Shown: positions 1-7,700 of the stretch, in pieces
How the letters are laid out: every line of letters begins with the position of its first letter
Numbering within the stretch: the stretch's first letter is position 1
DNA from: a virus
DNA length: 20,328 bases
Virus record (IMG/VR): IMGVR_UViG_3300025652_008197
Span: 1 to 20,328 of that record
Strand: one strand, 5' to 3'
The notes under the pieces: generated by a model
Told to the model about the DNA's origin: nothing
What the model saw: only the letters and a program-made list of their open reading frames with translations
Database searches by the model: none
Program-made: the position numbers and the translations under genes

Positions 1-421
1 TGCCCTTCCACTCGTAGATACCCTGCTGACCCCGAATGGGGATGGGGTGTTCCAGTTTGATCGGATCAGTCAGACGCCAAGCGTAGCTGCCTGGTTCCCA
101 CCAACCGAAGTTCAACTCCGTGTCCGAGACATCTTCCATCATTTCTTCGGTCATAACATCGACAGCATCAAGAACCGCCGTGCCCAGAAGATACCCAAAC
201 GGCAACTCCAGATAATTCGGCATACCGGTCATTTCATAGTGAATGCGAAAGACCGGATCGTTCCACTGGTCACGCTGACCTGGAAGGATATTCTTTGTCG
301 ATGCGATGCCGATGCGCTGACCGATAACTGATGCTGGCGCTGGCCATGTTCTTGTCTCGACGGTCTTGCAGCCCTCCACAATCAAAGTCGCGAAGGGCTG
401 CCAAATGCTTATTGTCTTCAT
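1..421 (-). CDS. ASCH-domain (PUA-like fold) protein, 3' end cut by window edge
   Basis: Reading the minus strand from an ATG at 419-421 gives 140 codons with no stop before the window edge. The N-terminus carries SIWQPFATLIVEGCKTVETR (residues 5-24), the hallmark of ASCH domains: W-x-P near the start, then G-x-K-T-x-E-x-R. The end has GSYAWRL (111-117) and a P-I-P-I-R-G-Q-Q-G-I-Y run (126-136), matching the usual C-terminal strands, so only a few residues are probably missing. ASCH proteins have a PUA-like fold and are thought to bind RNA or modified nucleotides; some hydrolyse acylated cytidine. The exact substrate here is unknown. It is the first gene after recA on the same strand, and a GCTATAAT element lies about 30 bases upstream. 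The ribosome site is weak (GGA close to the start). Confidence 0.8.
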   Translation of the reverse strand, partial: MKTISIWQPFATLIVEGCKTVETRTWPAPASVIGQRIGIASTKNILPGQRDQWNDPVFRIHYEMTGMPNYLELPFGYLLGTAVLDAVDVMTEEMMEDVSDTELNFGWWEPGSYAWRLTDPIKLEHPIPIRGQQGIYEWKG

Positions 422-449
422 TATTCCACACCATATTTGCTTGCACTTT

Positions 450-461
450 ATTATAGCGCAG
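450..461 (-). promoter_or_regulatory. Candidate -10-type promoter element GCGCTATAAT upstream of the ASCH gene
   Basis: In the 62-base gap between recA and the ASCH gene the minus strand reads TGCGCTATAATAAAG. A perfect TATAAT is included and lies about 30 bases before the ASCH start. No TTGACA-like -35 stands at 16-18 bases. The same GCTATAA core recurs in other intergenic gaps of the window. It may be a host promoter with a poor -35 or a promoter read by a phage sigma factor. Confidence 0.4.
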
Positions 462-483
462 ACAAATGGGGAGTGCGGGATAA

Positions 484-1572
484 TTATGACACCGTGTCGT
501 CTTCGTCTTCTATGCTGATCTGAGCAACAACCGGCGGTGTGTAGGATGCCGGCAGAAGCGCTTTCAGCTTGTCAAAACCAGCGTCACCTTCATCACGAAT
601 AAGATCGGTCAGCTGGTCACGCGAATACTGCTTGCCATCCCATTCGATGTAGCCCGGACGACCTTTTGTCAGATGACCTTCGGCTTCGAGGAAGTCGATC
701 AATGACCGCTCACGATCAAAGCGACCTGTGCCGTCTTTCTCAAACATGAAGCGCCACTTTGCCTCACCGTAAGGACGCGCCACCTTGTTCTTAACGAACT
801 GACCGGTGACTTCCATGCCGATAACATCCGTGCCGACTTTGATCTTCTTCGAAGACAGCCACATCCGCTGCGAGAAGTAGAACTCAGGTGCATTGCCGCC
901 GGTGGTCTTGCGATTGTCACCAAACATCACGCCGATGTTCGTGCGCATCTGGTTCAGGAAGATACAGCACACGCCGTAATCCTCGGCCACCTGAGTGACG
1001 CCAGGAAAGTGAACAGAGGTTGCGGTCGCAAGTGCCAGTTTGTCGCGCATGTTGATCGAATTGGGATCACGACGCTTGCCCTTGTCGTCATAGATCACAG
1101 AGTAGGGCGTCATGGCGGCCAGACTGTCAAAGACCCAACAGATCGGCGCTTTGGGATCAATCAGCTTCTTGTCGCGAATGGTTGACACAGCAAGGTGGAA
1201 GGTCGCGATGGACGCTTCGAAGGTCTCTGGCTTCTTATAGATGAAACGCCCCGGTGAGTTGTCGAGCCCCAGCTTTGGTGACAACTTGATCGAGAACGAG
1301 CGCTCATGATCCATGAAACCAGCGATACCGCCCATTTTCTGTGCAGCGGCCATAGCGCGTGTCGCGATTGCCGTTTTACCTGCTGATGGTGGCCCGGCAA
1401 TTTCGATCACACGACCGACAGGGAAACCACCTGCCCAATCTGCGTTCGATGCGTGGTTCAGAACCGGAAAGCCGGTATCGAGAAACTTGGTGGGCGTTGC
1501 TTCTTCGTCATTGGTCAGACCGACGCCTGCCAGAGCATTTACGATGTCCTGCGGTGATGATGTTTTAGCCAT
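484..1572 (-). CDS. recA: RecA-family recombinase
   Basis: A 362-residue strand-exchange ATPase for homologous recombination and recombination-dependent replication. It shows Walker A GPPSAGKT (60-67), Walker B ICWVFDS (144-150), and an L2-like stretch from LNQMRTNIGVMF (206-217) through TTGGNAPEFYFSQR (223-236), close to bacterial RecA NQIRMKIGVMFG and TTGGNALKFYASVR. FVKNKVARPYGEA (259-271) matches RecA VVKNKVAAPF. This makes it more like cellular RecA than T4 UvsX. The end is short and acidic (EDEDDTVS), as in many RecA proteins. I chose the ATG at 1572 because AAGGAG stands 8 bases upstream; a longer frame to 1635 lacks such a site and overlaps the exonuclease gene. It lies 23 bases after the exonuclease gene, forming an SSB-exonuclease-RecA set. 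Confidence 0.92.
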   Translation of the reverse strand: MAKTSSPQDIVNALAGVGLTNDEEATPTKFLDTGFPVLNHASNADWAGGFPVGRVIEIAGPPSAGKTAIATRAMAAAQKMGGIAGFMDHERSFSIKLSPKLGLDNSPGRFIYKKPETFEASIATFHLAVSTIRDKKLIDPKAPICWVFDSLAAMTPYSVIYDDKGKRRDPNSINMRDKLALATATSVHFPGVTQVAEDYGVCCIFLNQMRTNIGVMFGDNRKTTGGNAPEFYFSQRMWLSSKKIKVGTDVIGMEVTGQFVKNKVARPYGEAKWRFMFEKDGTGRFDRERSLIDFLEAEGHLTKGRPGYIEWDGKQYSRDQLTDLIRDEGDAGFDKLKALLPASYTPPVVAQISIEDEDDTVS

Positions 1573-1595
1573 ATAGCTAACTCCTTGGTGAATGA

Positions 1596-2540
1596 TTAGG
1601 TTGTCGGATTGAATGCCGGAAAGACACGCAACCAATCGTCGAACTCTTGCAGAATGGATTTGAAGAGCAGGGTCTCGCAGAACCGCTCCATTTTGTGGTG
1701 TGACGGGACGCCCTTATCGAGCGTCATGCCAGTGGGTGCGGGACGCGCCGCTGTGCGCAAGTCCATCAACAAGATGTTTTCCTGAAACTTCAGCGCCTTT
1801 TGTTCATCTTCAACCAGCGCTTTAAGTTTCTTTGGTAGTTTGTTGAAATCTATGGACTTTTCAAGACACACCATGTTGATGAAGTCCGTAAAGCTGCCAT
1901 ATTTATTGAGAAAGTCTTTTGCGCCCTTCTCACCGATGCCACCTACGCCCGAGCCTTTGCCTAGATCACCGTCGTCACCAGCGAGTGCCTTGACCTCAAC
2001 AAACTGGCGCGACGTCGCAACACCTGTAAACTCCTCAAAGTTTTTGTGCGTGACGGTGCGTTTGTTGATGAAGTCGTGCCATGTCACATTCGGCCCAACA
2101 AGTTGCAACCAGTCCTTGTCGCCGGTCATAAGTTTGACAGTTTCACCCCGCGCTGTGAACTTGTCTGTGAAGATCGCCGCAAGGTCGTCAGCTTCCATAT
2201 TTGCCGCCGAAATCTGAGGAACACCGATATAACCAAGCGCCTGCTTGATGTAAGGAACCTGCTTGCGATACGCATCTTTGGCGGCTGCTTGTTTGATCTG
2301 ATATAGCTTTTCGACCACATCGCGATGCTCCTTGTAGTCACTTCTGATCTGATGGCGCCAAGACAGACCATCCCATAGAATGATCACGTTGTAATGCTGG
2401 TGCAGCGCATAGACTTGACGCAAGGTGCGCAGGAAATTGTAGATCGCCTGAACCTGCAGCTCACCAATGGACAATTTCTTGCCTGAATTGGCGAAATAAC
2501 CCAACGAATTACCGTCGATGATAAGATGGTGCTTTTTCAT
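1596..2540 (-). CDS. 5'-3' exonuclease / flap endonuclease (FEN family)
   Basis: A 314-residue FEN-family nuclease like T4 RNase H, T5 D15 and the 5' nuclease domain of Pol I. It would remove RNA primers and flaps during lagging-strand maturation or resect ends for recombination. Metal-binding acidic motifs are clear: IIDGNSLGY (7-15), EADDLAAIF (117-125) and TGDKDWLQL (139-147). The helix-3-turn-helix DNA-binding motif is GDDGDLGKGSGVGGIGEKGA (188-207), matching the family's GDxxDNxPGVxGIGxKTA. The ATG at 2540 has ACGAGG 5 bases upstream; a longer frame to 2591 would run through an upstream hairpin and was rejected. It lies between the single-strand binding protein gene and recA, fitting a joint role in recombination and Okazaki fragment processing. 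Confidence 0.9.
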   Translation of the reverse strand: MKKHHLIIDGNSLGYFANSGKKLSIGELQVQAIYNFLRTLRQVYALHQHYNVIILWDGLSWRHQIRSDYKEHRDVVEKLYQIKQAAAKDAYRKQVPYIKQALGYIGVPQISAANMEADDLAAIFTDKFTARGETVKLMTGDKDWLQLVGPNVTWHDFINKRTVTHKNFEEFTGVATSRQFVEVKALAGDDGDLGKGSGVGGIGEKGAKDFLNKYGSFTDFINMVCLEKSIDFNKLPKKLKALVEDEQKALKFQENILLMDLRTAARPAPTGMTLDKGVPSHHKMERFCETLLFKSILQEFDDWLRVFPAFNPTT

Positions 2541-2551
2541 ATGAACCTCGT

Positions 2552-2596
2552 AAAAACGGAGTGAGCGTCTGGCGAAGGACCAATCACTCACTCCGT
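2552..2596 (-). terminator. Hairpin with T-run abutting the exonuclease ribosome site (terminator or attenuator)
   Basis: Perfect 10-bp inverted repeat ACGGAGTGAG / CTCACTCCGT (2556-2565 and 2587-2596) with a 21-base loop. Read on the minus strand the stem is followed by TTTTT (2556-2552) and then directly by the ACGAGG ribosome site of the exonuclease gene. It may be an intrinsic terminator after the single-strand binding protein gene or an attenuator that sets exonuclease and recA level. The long loop weakens the terminator call. Confidence 0.45.
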
Positions 2597-2599
2597 AAA

Positions 2600-2621
2600 G
2601 ATCCGTTCGCGAAAACGGATC
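2600..2621 (-). terminator. Second hairpin in tandem, weak T-run
   Basis: Perfect 8-bp inverted repeat GATCCGTT / AACGGATC with a 6-base loop; the centre TTCGCGAA is itself a palindrome. On the minus strand it is followed by only TTT. It stands 48 bases after the single-strand binding protein stop codon and just before the first hairpin. It may protect the 3' end of that message or pair with its neighbour as an attenuator. Confidence 0.4.
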
Positions 2622-2668
2622 GAGTTCAATACAGGCCAGGGAGGGGAACCTGCATCGAATGACCTGCG

Positions 2669-3706
2669 TTACTTGAGCTGGTCAAGTTCCGCGAGGATGG
2701 CGTCTGCATCACTCTCAGAGAGCATCGGTGATGCAGTCTCAGGTTCTGCTTCTGCAACAGCCGCAGGTGTTGTCTGCGACTTCACAAGCGCGGCCTGCTG
2801 CGCCTGAAGTGCCGCGATCTGTGTTGCGATGTCATTGTCTACGGGCGCGACAGCGACAGGTTCGACAACAGCAGCGACGACAGGTGCTGCAACAGGTGCA
2901 GGTGCAGCAACAGGTGCAGGTGCAGCAACAGTAGCATCTGGAACAACCGCAGACGGCGCTGTCAACGCTGCTGTGGGTGTTGCTGCTGTGTTTGCCAAGC
3001 GTGGCACTGCGATACCGGCGATCTGCTGAATTGCGTTCAGGGCTTTCTGTTCTTCGCCACGGAAGAACTCGCGCTTCACGTATTCCAACGCATCAGGCAT
3101 CTTGGTGAATACATCTGCCGGAACTGGCTTGGAACCTGCTGGCGCAATCGCGACGTCATAGCTGGTGTTAAGACCCTTGCCAGTCTTGGTGATGATGATG
3201 TCCATACCGGCGTTGAGATCGGTAATGTCGATGCCTGAGTTTGGATCGCTTGGATCCTGCAAAGATGTCGCATACATCGTGATCAAATCCATGATCTTAC
3301 CGAAAGTGGTCGGCGTAAGCTCCATCAGAACAGGCGTGTCGGTCTCAGGACGAATGATGACCGGAAAAATGACAGACTTCTTTTCCTTCCAGCTTTCGAA
3401 GAGTTCCTTGCTGTCCTCGTCGGTGGCATTGTCGATGGCCATCTGGATCGCAGCTTTAATAACAGAGGGCTGCTGGAAGACGGTGTCACAGTCGCCAACA
3501 ACAACAAGAGGCTTGCCATTAACGTCGGCTTTGATCCAGTGAACGGCAGAGTCCTGCCAGAACTGTTCGAGCGGCTTTGAAGGGTCAATGAGAAGACGGA
3601 TCTGTGTGCGACCGTCACCTGGCTTTGCGGCTTTGTTACCGCCTCCGCCTTTGTATTTGTTTGCGGCCTGACCGAGCATACGGGTGAGTGCTGGATTGAT
3701 TGCCAT
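2669..3706 (-). CDS. Putative single-stranded DNA-binding protein, gp32-like
   Basis: A 345-residue protein. The call rests on architecture and place, not on a single decisive motif. A glycine/lysine-rich N-terminus (residues 15-32) is followed by a globular core (about 33-225), including QIRLLIDPSKPLEQFWQDSA (35-54) and LMELTPTTFGKIMDLI (127-142). Then comes a flexible Ala/Pro/Val linker (237-289) and an acidic C-terminal tip (SESDADAILAELDQLK) of the kind used by SSB proteins to recruit partners. The zinc site of T4 gp32 is not seen. It directly precedes the exonuclease and recA genes. The start at 3706 has AAGGAA 8 bases upstream. A longer frame to 3799 would translate the leader repeats into a Lys/Ser/Thr run and lacks a ribosome site, so I reject it. 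Confidence 0.55.
   Translation of the reverse strand: MAINPALTRMLGQAANKYKGGGGNKAAKPGDGRTQIRLLIDPSKPLEQFWQDSAVHWIKADVNGKPLVVVGDCDTVFQQPSVIKAAIQMAIDNATDEDSKELFESWKEKKSVIFPVIIRPETDTPVLMELTPTTFGKIMDLITMYATSLQDPSDPNSGIDITDLNAGMDIIITKTGKGLNTSYDVAIAPAGSKPVPADVFTKMPDALEYVKREFFRGEEQKALNAIQQIAGIAVPRLANTAATPTAALTAPSAVVPDATVAAPAPVAAPAPVAAPVVAAVVEPVAVAPVDNDIATQIAALQAQQAALVKSQTTPAAVAEAEPETASPMLSESDADAILAELDQLK
2889..2936. repeat. 18-bp tandem repeat in the Ala/Pro linker of the SSB-like gene
   Basis: GCAACAGGTGCAGGTGCA occurs twice in tandem (2889-2906, 2907-2924), followed by a decayed partial copy. On the coding strand it encodes the AAPAPV linker repeats. Such an in-frame minisatellite can change copy number and so the linker length between DNA-binding core and acidic tip. 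Confidence 0.8.
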
Positions 3707-3714
3707 GTGTGGCG

Positions 3715-3799
3715 TTCCTTTTGTGTTTTGCGTTTTGCGTTTTGAGACTTTGGACTTTGTATTTTCGACTTTGGACTTTGTGCTTTTCGTGCTGACCAT
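3715..3799 (-). promoter_or_regulatory. Repeat-rich, A-rich mRNA leader of the SSB-like gene
   Basis: The leader just upstream of the gene holds two kinds of direct repeat. A 15-base unit (minus strand ACAAAGTCCAAAGTC) occurs twice with a 21-base period (3767-3781 and 3746-3760). Closer to the start a 7-base unit is repeated in tandem (plus strand GTTTTGC at 3725-3731 and 3732-3738, then GTTTTGA at 3739-3745). In the RNA this gives a run of CAAAAC-like units leading into the AAGGAA ribosome site, poor in U and so probably unstructured. T4 gp32 represses its own translation by binding an unstructured leader; this is a candidate for the same kind of control. Confidence 0.45.
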
Positions 3800-3827
3800 G
3801 TAGCTACATAGCTATATAACTTATAGC
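3798..3827 (-). promoter_or_regulatory. Palindromes and candidate -10 element in the SSB-like gene upstream region
   Basis: ATGTAGCTACAT (3798-3809) is a perfect 12-bp palindrome. Next to it GCTATA and TATAGC (3811-3816, 3822-3827) form an inverted repeat with a 5-base loop. Read on the minus strand the second part gives GCTATAAGTT, a -10-like element 115 bases before the start. A promoter overlapped by operator half-sites is plausible. No -35 box is evident. Confidence 0.35.
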
Positions 3828-3906
3828 ATATTCTCGCTAGACCTGCATGTCTTTTTCACTGGGTTTTCATCGGCTTGTGTGTCGCGCTCAACGTCAGCGC
3901 TTGCTT

Positions 3907-3922
3907 ACGTTATAGCGCGAAA
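3907..3922 (-). promoter_or_regulatory. Candidate promoter element TTTCGCGCTATAA
   Basis: In the 236-base gap between the UvsY-like gene and the SSB-like gene the minus strand reads TTTTCGCGCTATAACG. Thirteen bases (TTTCGCGCTATAA) are identical to the element upstream of the WGR gene at about 18390. It stands about 200 bases before the SSB-like start and may drive the SSB-exonuclease-recA unit with a long leader. No TTGACA-like -35 is seen. Confidence 0.4.
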
Positions 3923-3942
3923 ATCTTGGGATGCGCTCTCTT

Positions 3943-4509
3943 TTATTCACCTTCCTCTTTACCTGCGCGTATGGCCTGAATCCGGGACATTGCGTCCATC
4001 GCCTGATGCTGACGCGCCTCTTCATGCGCGTTCTTCGCGGCGATACCGAGCTGACCCTTCATTTCTTCGCGACTGATCAAGCCTTGCTGAACCAGCATAT
4101 CGCGGCGATGGCGAAATGCCTCTACGGCGGTCTTGGTCACGGTCTCGACGCGCTTTGCCTGTGCCAGTGCGCGCTTCATGGAGACAACACGGTCATTGCG
4201 CGACACGGCTTTCTCGAGCATTGGCTCGGTGACTTTCTCACCGGCGTCTGTCAGCTCCTTGCGCAGCTTGCGGTAAACAGCGGCTTCGGTGTTTTCGAGC
4301 AGCATCTTGACCACGTCCACCTGATGCGATGCCTGCGCCAGAAGAACGCCGTAGTGGCTGAACAAAGACGCCTGACGCATCATCGCATCCGACAGATCGT
4401 TGGTTGAATACGCAAGGTCGGACTTGAGCTTACCTGCATCTACAAAGTCGCGCACCGTGTAGGTTGACTGGGGCAGGGCACTCAGGACGGGATTGACGGG
4501 TTCGGTCAT
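3943..4509 (-). CDS. Helical protein, possible UvsY-like recombination mediator
   Basis: A 188-residue protein predicted to be almost wholly helical and charged, with no cysteine or catalytic motif. Its layout recalls T4 UvsY: an N-terminal helix after an N-D-L turn (37-60), a long helix with conserved Glu (QVDVVKMLLENTEAAVYRKL, 63-82), a G-E-K-V-T-E linker (90-95), a short VSRNDRVVSMKRAL stretch (102-115) resembling LSADKDVLK in UvsY, and a final amphipathic helix ending AFRHRRDMLVQQG (131-143), in the place of UvsY ALDAIKSRGFAIKHIQDM. This likeness is structural pattern only. UvsY loads recombinase onto SSB-coated DNA, and this gene sits directly before the SSB-exonuclease-recA unit, which supports the idea. 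The ATG at 4509 has GGAG 7 bases upstream; a longer frame to 4590 would overlap the previous gene. Confidence 0.4.
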   Translation of the reverse strand: MTEPVNPVLSALPQSTYTVRDFVDAGKLKSDLAYSTNDLSDAMMRQASLFSHYGVLLAQASHQVDVVKMLLENTEAAVYRKLRKELTDAGEKVTEPMLEKAVSRNDRVVSMKRALAQAKRVETVTKTAVEAFRHRRDMLVQQGLISREEMKGQLGIAAKNAHEEARQHQAMDAMSRIQAIRAGKEEGE

Positions 4510-4510
4510 T

Positions 4511-4786
4511 TTATGTCTCCGGAAAGTGTGAAGTTGTGGGTGTCGGTGTGCTACGTTTACAGCTGTATTTTTCTTCACTCCGGTATCCAAAGATCAGATC
4601 AGCCATGACCTGATTAGGCTGCATGGCAGAGTCAAAGACATGACGCTCCGTCTCTTTGGAAACGGGATTATCTCCCCAGCGGCCGCATTTTAAGCAGCGC
4701 CAGTTTATGCGACCTTCATGATCACGCTCAATTATTCCGCCGACGTGAAACCAGTCACAGACCAGCCTCTTTATGAGTTTCTTCAT
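4511..4786 (-). CDS. Small zinc-ribbon-like phage protein
   Basis: A 91-residue basic protein starting MKKLIKRLVCDWFH and carrying WRCLKCGRWGDNP (29-41). The CxxCG knuckle plus the earlier C10 and H14 could make one zinc site. Small proteins with a C-D-x-x-H segment followed by CxxCG are common unannotated phage genes; no function is known to me. Its start overlaps the DnaE stop codon (ATGA) and it ends one base before the UvsY-like start, so it is translated as part of the same message. GGAG stands 9 bases before the start. Confidence 0.7.
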   Translation of the reverse strand: MKKLIKRLVCDWFHVGGIIERDHEGRINWRCLKCGRWGDNPVSKETERHVFDSAMQPNQVMADLIFGYRSEEKYSCKRSTPTPTTSHFPET

Positions 4787-7700
4787 GCCAACAACTCCGC
4801 TACTTTGTGGAAAATTCTGTTCATGTTTTCCTGCTTTTCTGGCGCGTGATAAATTTCGCCTGGATTGAAGCCGATCACCAGATTTGCATCAAGATCACGG
4901 TTGTAAACGACAGTGCCGGCGGCGTCTGACGCTTTGCCGCGGAACTCTGGCATGAACGTCCGGACTGTTGTCGTGCCCATCAAAACGATCACTGGCGGCC
5001 GCAGCATTTCAATCTCCTCGTCAAGATAAGGCTTGTAGAGGTTGATCTCCTCCGGCAGCAGCTGCGCACCGCGCTTGGGACGCTTCACAAGTGCCGTCCA
5101 GTATGCGTCGGGCACATCGAGCCCGGACTCGTAGATCGCCTCTGTAATGGCGCCTGCAGAGAGCGACAGACCCATAAGACCTGCTGTGTCTTCCTGACCA
5201 TTTGGGCAATCTGCGATGATCATAAAGCGCGCATTGCGTCCGAAGCTCGGCTTGACCGGCATACCGTCTGGTGTCGCAGATGCAGGACCGTGATTGGCGC
5301 GGTAGCGATCAATCAACTCGCCAAGATATTCTTTGGTCGTCTTGTCGTTGTTCATGCTGTGGTTGATAGGCACATGCGCCGCGATCAGACCCGGAAGAAG
5401 TTCGATCTGATCCTTGATGCGACTTGGATGATTTGGCGGCTGCTGAGTAGGATCAACCCATGCAAACGCCCCAACAAGAGTGAGAACCTCACGGTGACGG
5501 ACGTTGCAACTGCGCTTCTCGACCCGTGCAAGAAAGTCATCCATCGACGTAAAGCGACCAGTGACCCGTGCCTTCAGGATCGCATCGCATGTCTTGTCAG
5601 AAATGCCCTTGATCCGCTGGAACGGCATGACAAGACGTGTGTCTGTTGCAATCTCGAACCGACCCGTAGAGTGATTGATGTCAGGCACGTCCACGTTGAC
5701 GCCGCAGGACTTCGCCTCACGAATGATACCGGGCAGCTTGTCGCTGTCGAGAATGGTCAAAGCCGCTGCGAAGAACTCAACAGGAAAATTGGTCTTGAGC
5801 CACATCGCCTGATAGGAGATCAGCGTGTATTCAACGGAGTGACTTTTGTTAAAGCCGTATCCGGCGAAGCCTTCGATCTTGTCAAACAGTTTTCCGGCCC
5901 ACTCCGGCGCGCACTGAATTGTCGCGACGCAGCCATCAACAAAGTTGCCGCGTTCCTTCTTCATCTCCTCTGGCAGTTTCTTGCCCATGATTTTGCGAAG
6001 TTTGTCAGCACCGGCGCCGGTATATCCTGCAATCACTTGCGAGATTTTCATGACCTGCTCCTGATAGACGATCACGCCGAATGTCTCCTCGAGAACAGGG
6101 ATCATGATGGGGTGGTCGTATTCGACGCTCTCAAGACCCTGTTTGCGCTTTGCGAAGCTGTCCATCATGCCTGACTCCATTGGACCTGGACGATAGAGCG
6201 CGGTGCAAGCGGTGATGTCTTCAAACGTGATGCCGCCGTCTGCGCCGAGATCCTTCAGCAACTTGCGCATGCCGCCGCTCTCGAACTGGAAGATTGCATT
6301 GGTGCGACCTTCGGCAAAATTCTTGAGAACATTCGGATCATCGAGCGGAATTGCAGAGATGTCGGGCGTGGTGCCGGTGCGCTCGGTGATATAGTCAACG
6401 CACAGCTTGATCAGGTCGAGCGTAGAGAGGCCCAGGACGTCAACCTTGACGAGACCCTGGTCTTCTACCATGCGCTTGTCAAAGCACACCACAGGGCTTC
6501 CCTTGCGGTCCTCGATCACGGCGCGCTCAACAAGATCACACCCACCAACGACGATACCGGCGGCGTGCTGCGAGAAGTTCCGAATGGTGCCCTCGAGCGC
6601 TTCCATGATCTTCCAGTGTTCTGGATAGGTGTTTGCGAATTTATCAATCTCACCCACCTCGCGACACTCCGGCAAAGATACGTTTGCGCCGTGCTTCTTC
6701 GGCACGAACTTCGAAACCGAATATTCACGATCCGACAGACCCGTAACGCGGCCCACATCACGAATGGCAGATGCAGCACCAAGCGTGCCAAAGTTAGACA
6801 CACCTGCCACGCGGGAGCGGCCGAACTTCTGCACCAGATAATCGACAATCTCGTGCCGCCGTGAGGACATGAAATCAAGGTCAGCGTCTGGAAGATCGAG
6901 ACGCTCGGGGTTGATGAAGCGCTCGAACAGAAGACCAAAGCGGATCGGGTCGCATTCAGTGATGCCCATCAGATACGCAACCAACGAACCACCAACGGAG
7001 CCACGGCCCGGACCAACAAGAATGCCGCTTGTCTTTGCGTGAACGACGATGTCCTGCACCAGCAGAAAGTAGCCGGAGAAGTTCAGCTTCTTGAGGATCT
7101 CCAACTCATACTTGAGGCGGGGTAGATACAGGTTTTTCTGATCCTCGACAGTCGGCTGATGTCCGAAGACGGGCGCAGAGAAGCGCAGCCGCCAACCCTT
7201 CTGACATTCGGCTGTCAGCTTAGTGAACTCGTCCGGCGCCATCTTGGGCAGCGTCACAGCCGCTTTCTCCCAAACGTAGCTGATGCTATCCACAATCGCC
7301 TTTGTGTTCGTCAGACCGTCGCGCCAGAGCTGCCCTGCGCCCGTGACGCCGCGCGCTTCCAAATGCGCCGCTGATGTTTTGACGTGACCGACCATTTCAG
7401 ACAGACCCATCAAGTGCATGTCGCGGTTGTAGCGCGACTTGAACCAACCATCGGTGATCTTGTCGTTGTCGGAAATCGCCGTCATAATCTCTTGCACGTC
7501 TGCACCATCTTCGGTGTAGAGGGCAGGGCGGATCACAAGCGGCAATACGCGCGTTGTGGCGCACAGACCGGTTGCGATCTGATTGACACGACCCCAATAC
7601 GGCGTGTTGATCGGCACAAGCGGTGCGTAGACGTGTTCACTCTGCTTGCGGCAGCGCTTGGCGATGTTCTCAATGTCGGGATGCTCAAGCACAGATGCGC

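Noticed and set aside
47-331. A 94-codon plus-strand frame at the left end
   Set aside because: Antisense to the ASCH gene, whose minus-strand translation has clear family motifs.
2889-2936. Short tandem repeats as a CRISPR array
   Set aside because: Repeats are 18 bp, contiguous without spacers, and in frame within the SSB-like gene.
3707-3799. N-terminal extension of the SSB-like protein with Lys/Ser/Thr repeats
   Set aside because: No ribosome site before the ATG at 3799, while the ATG at 3706 has AAGGAA at good spacing; the repeats are better read as leader RNA.
5290-6174. A 294-codon plus-strand frame
   Set aside because: Antisense to catalytic blocks of the DnaE gene; rich in His/Arg/Cys with no domain, a shadow of codon bias.
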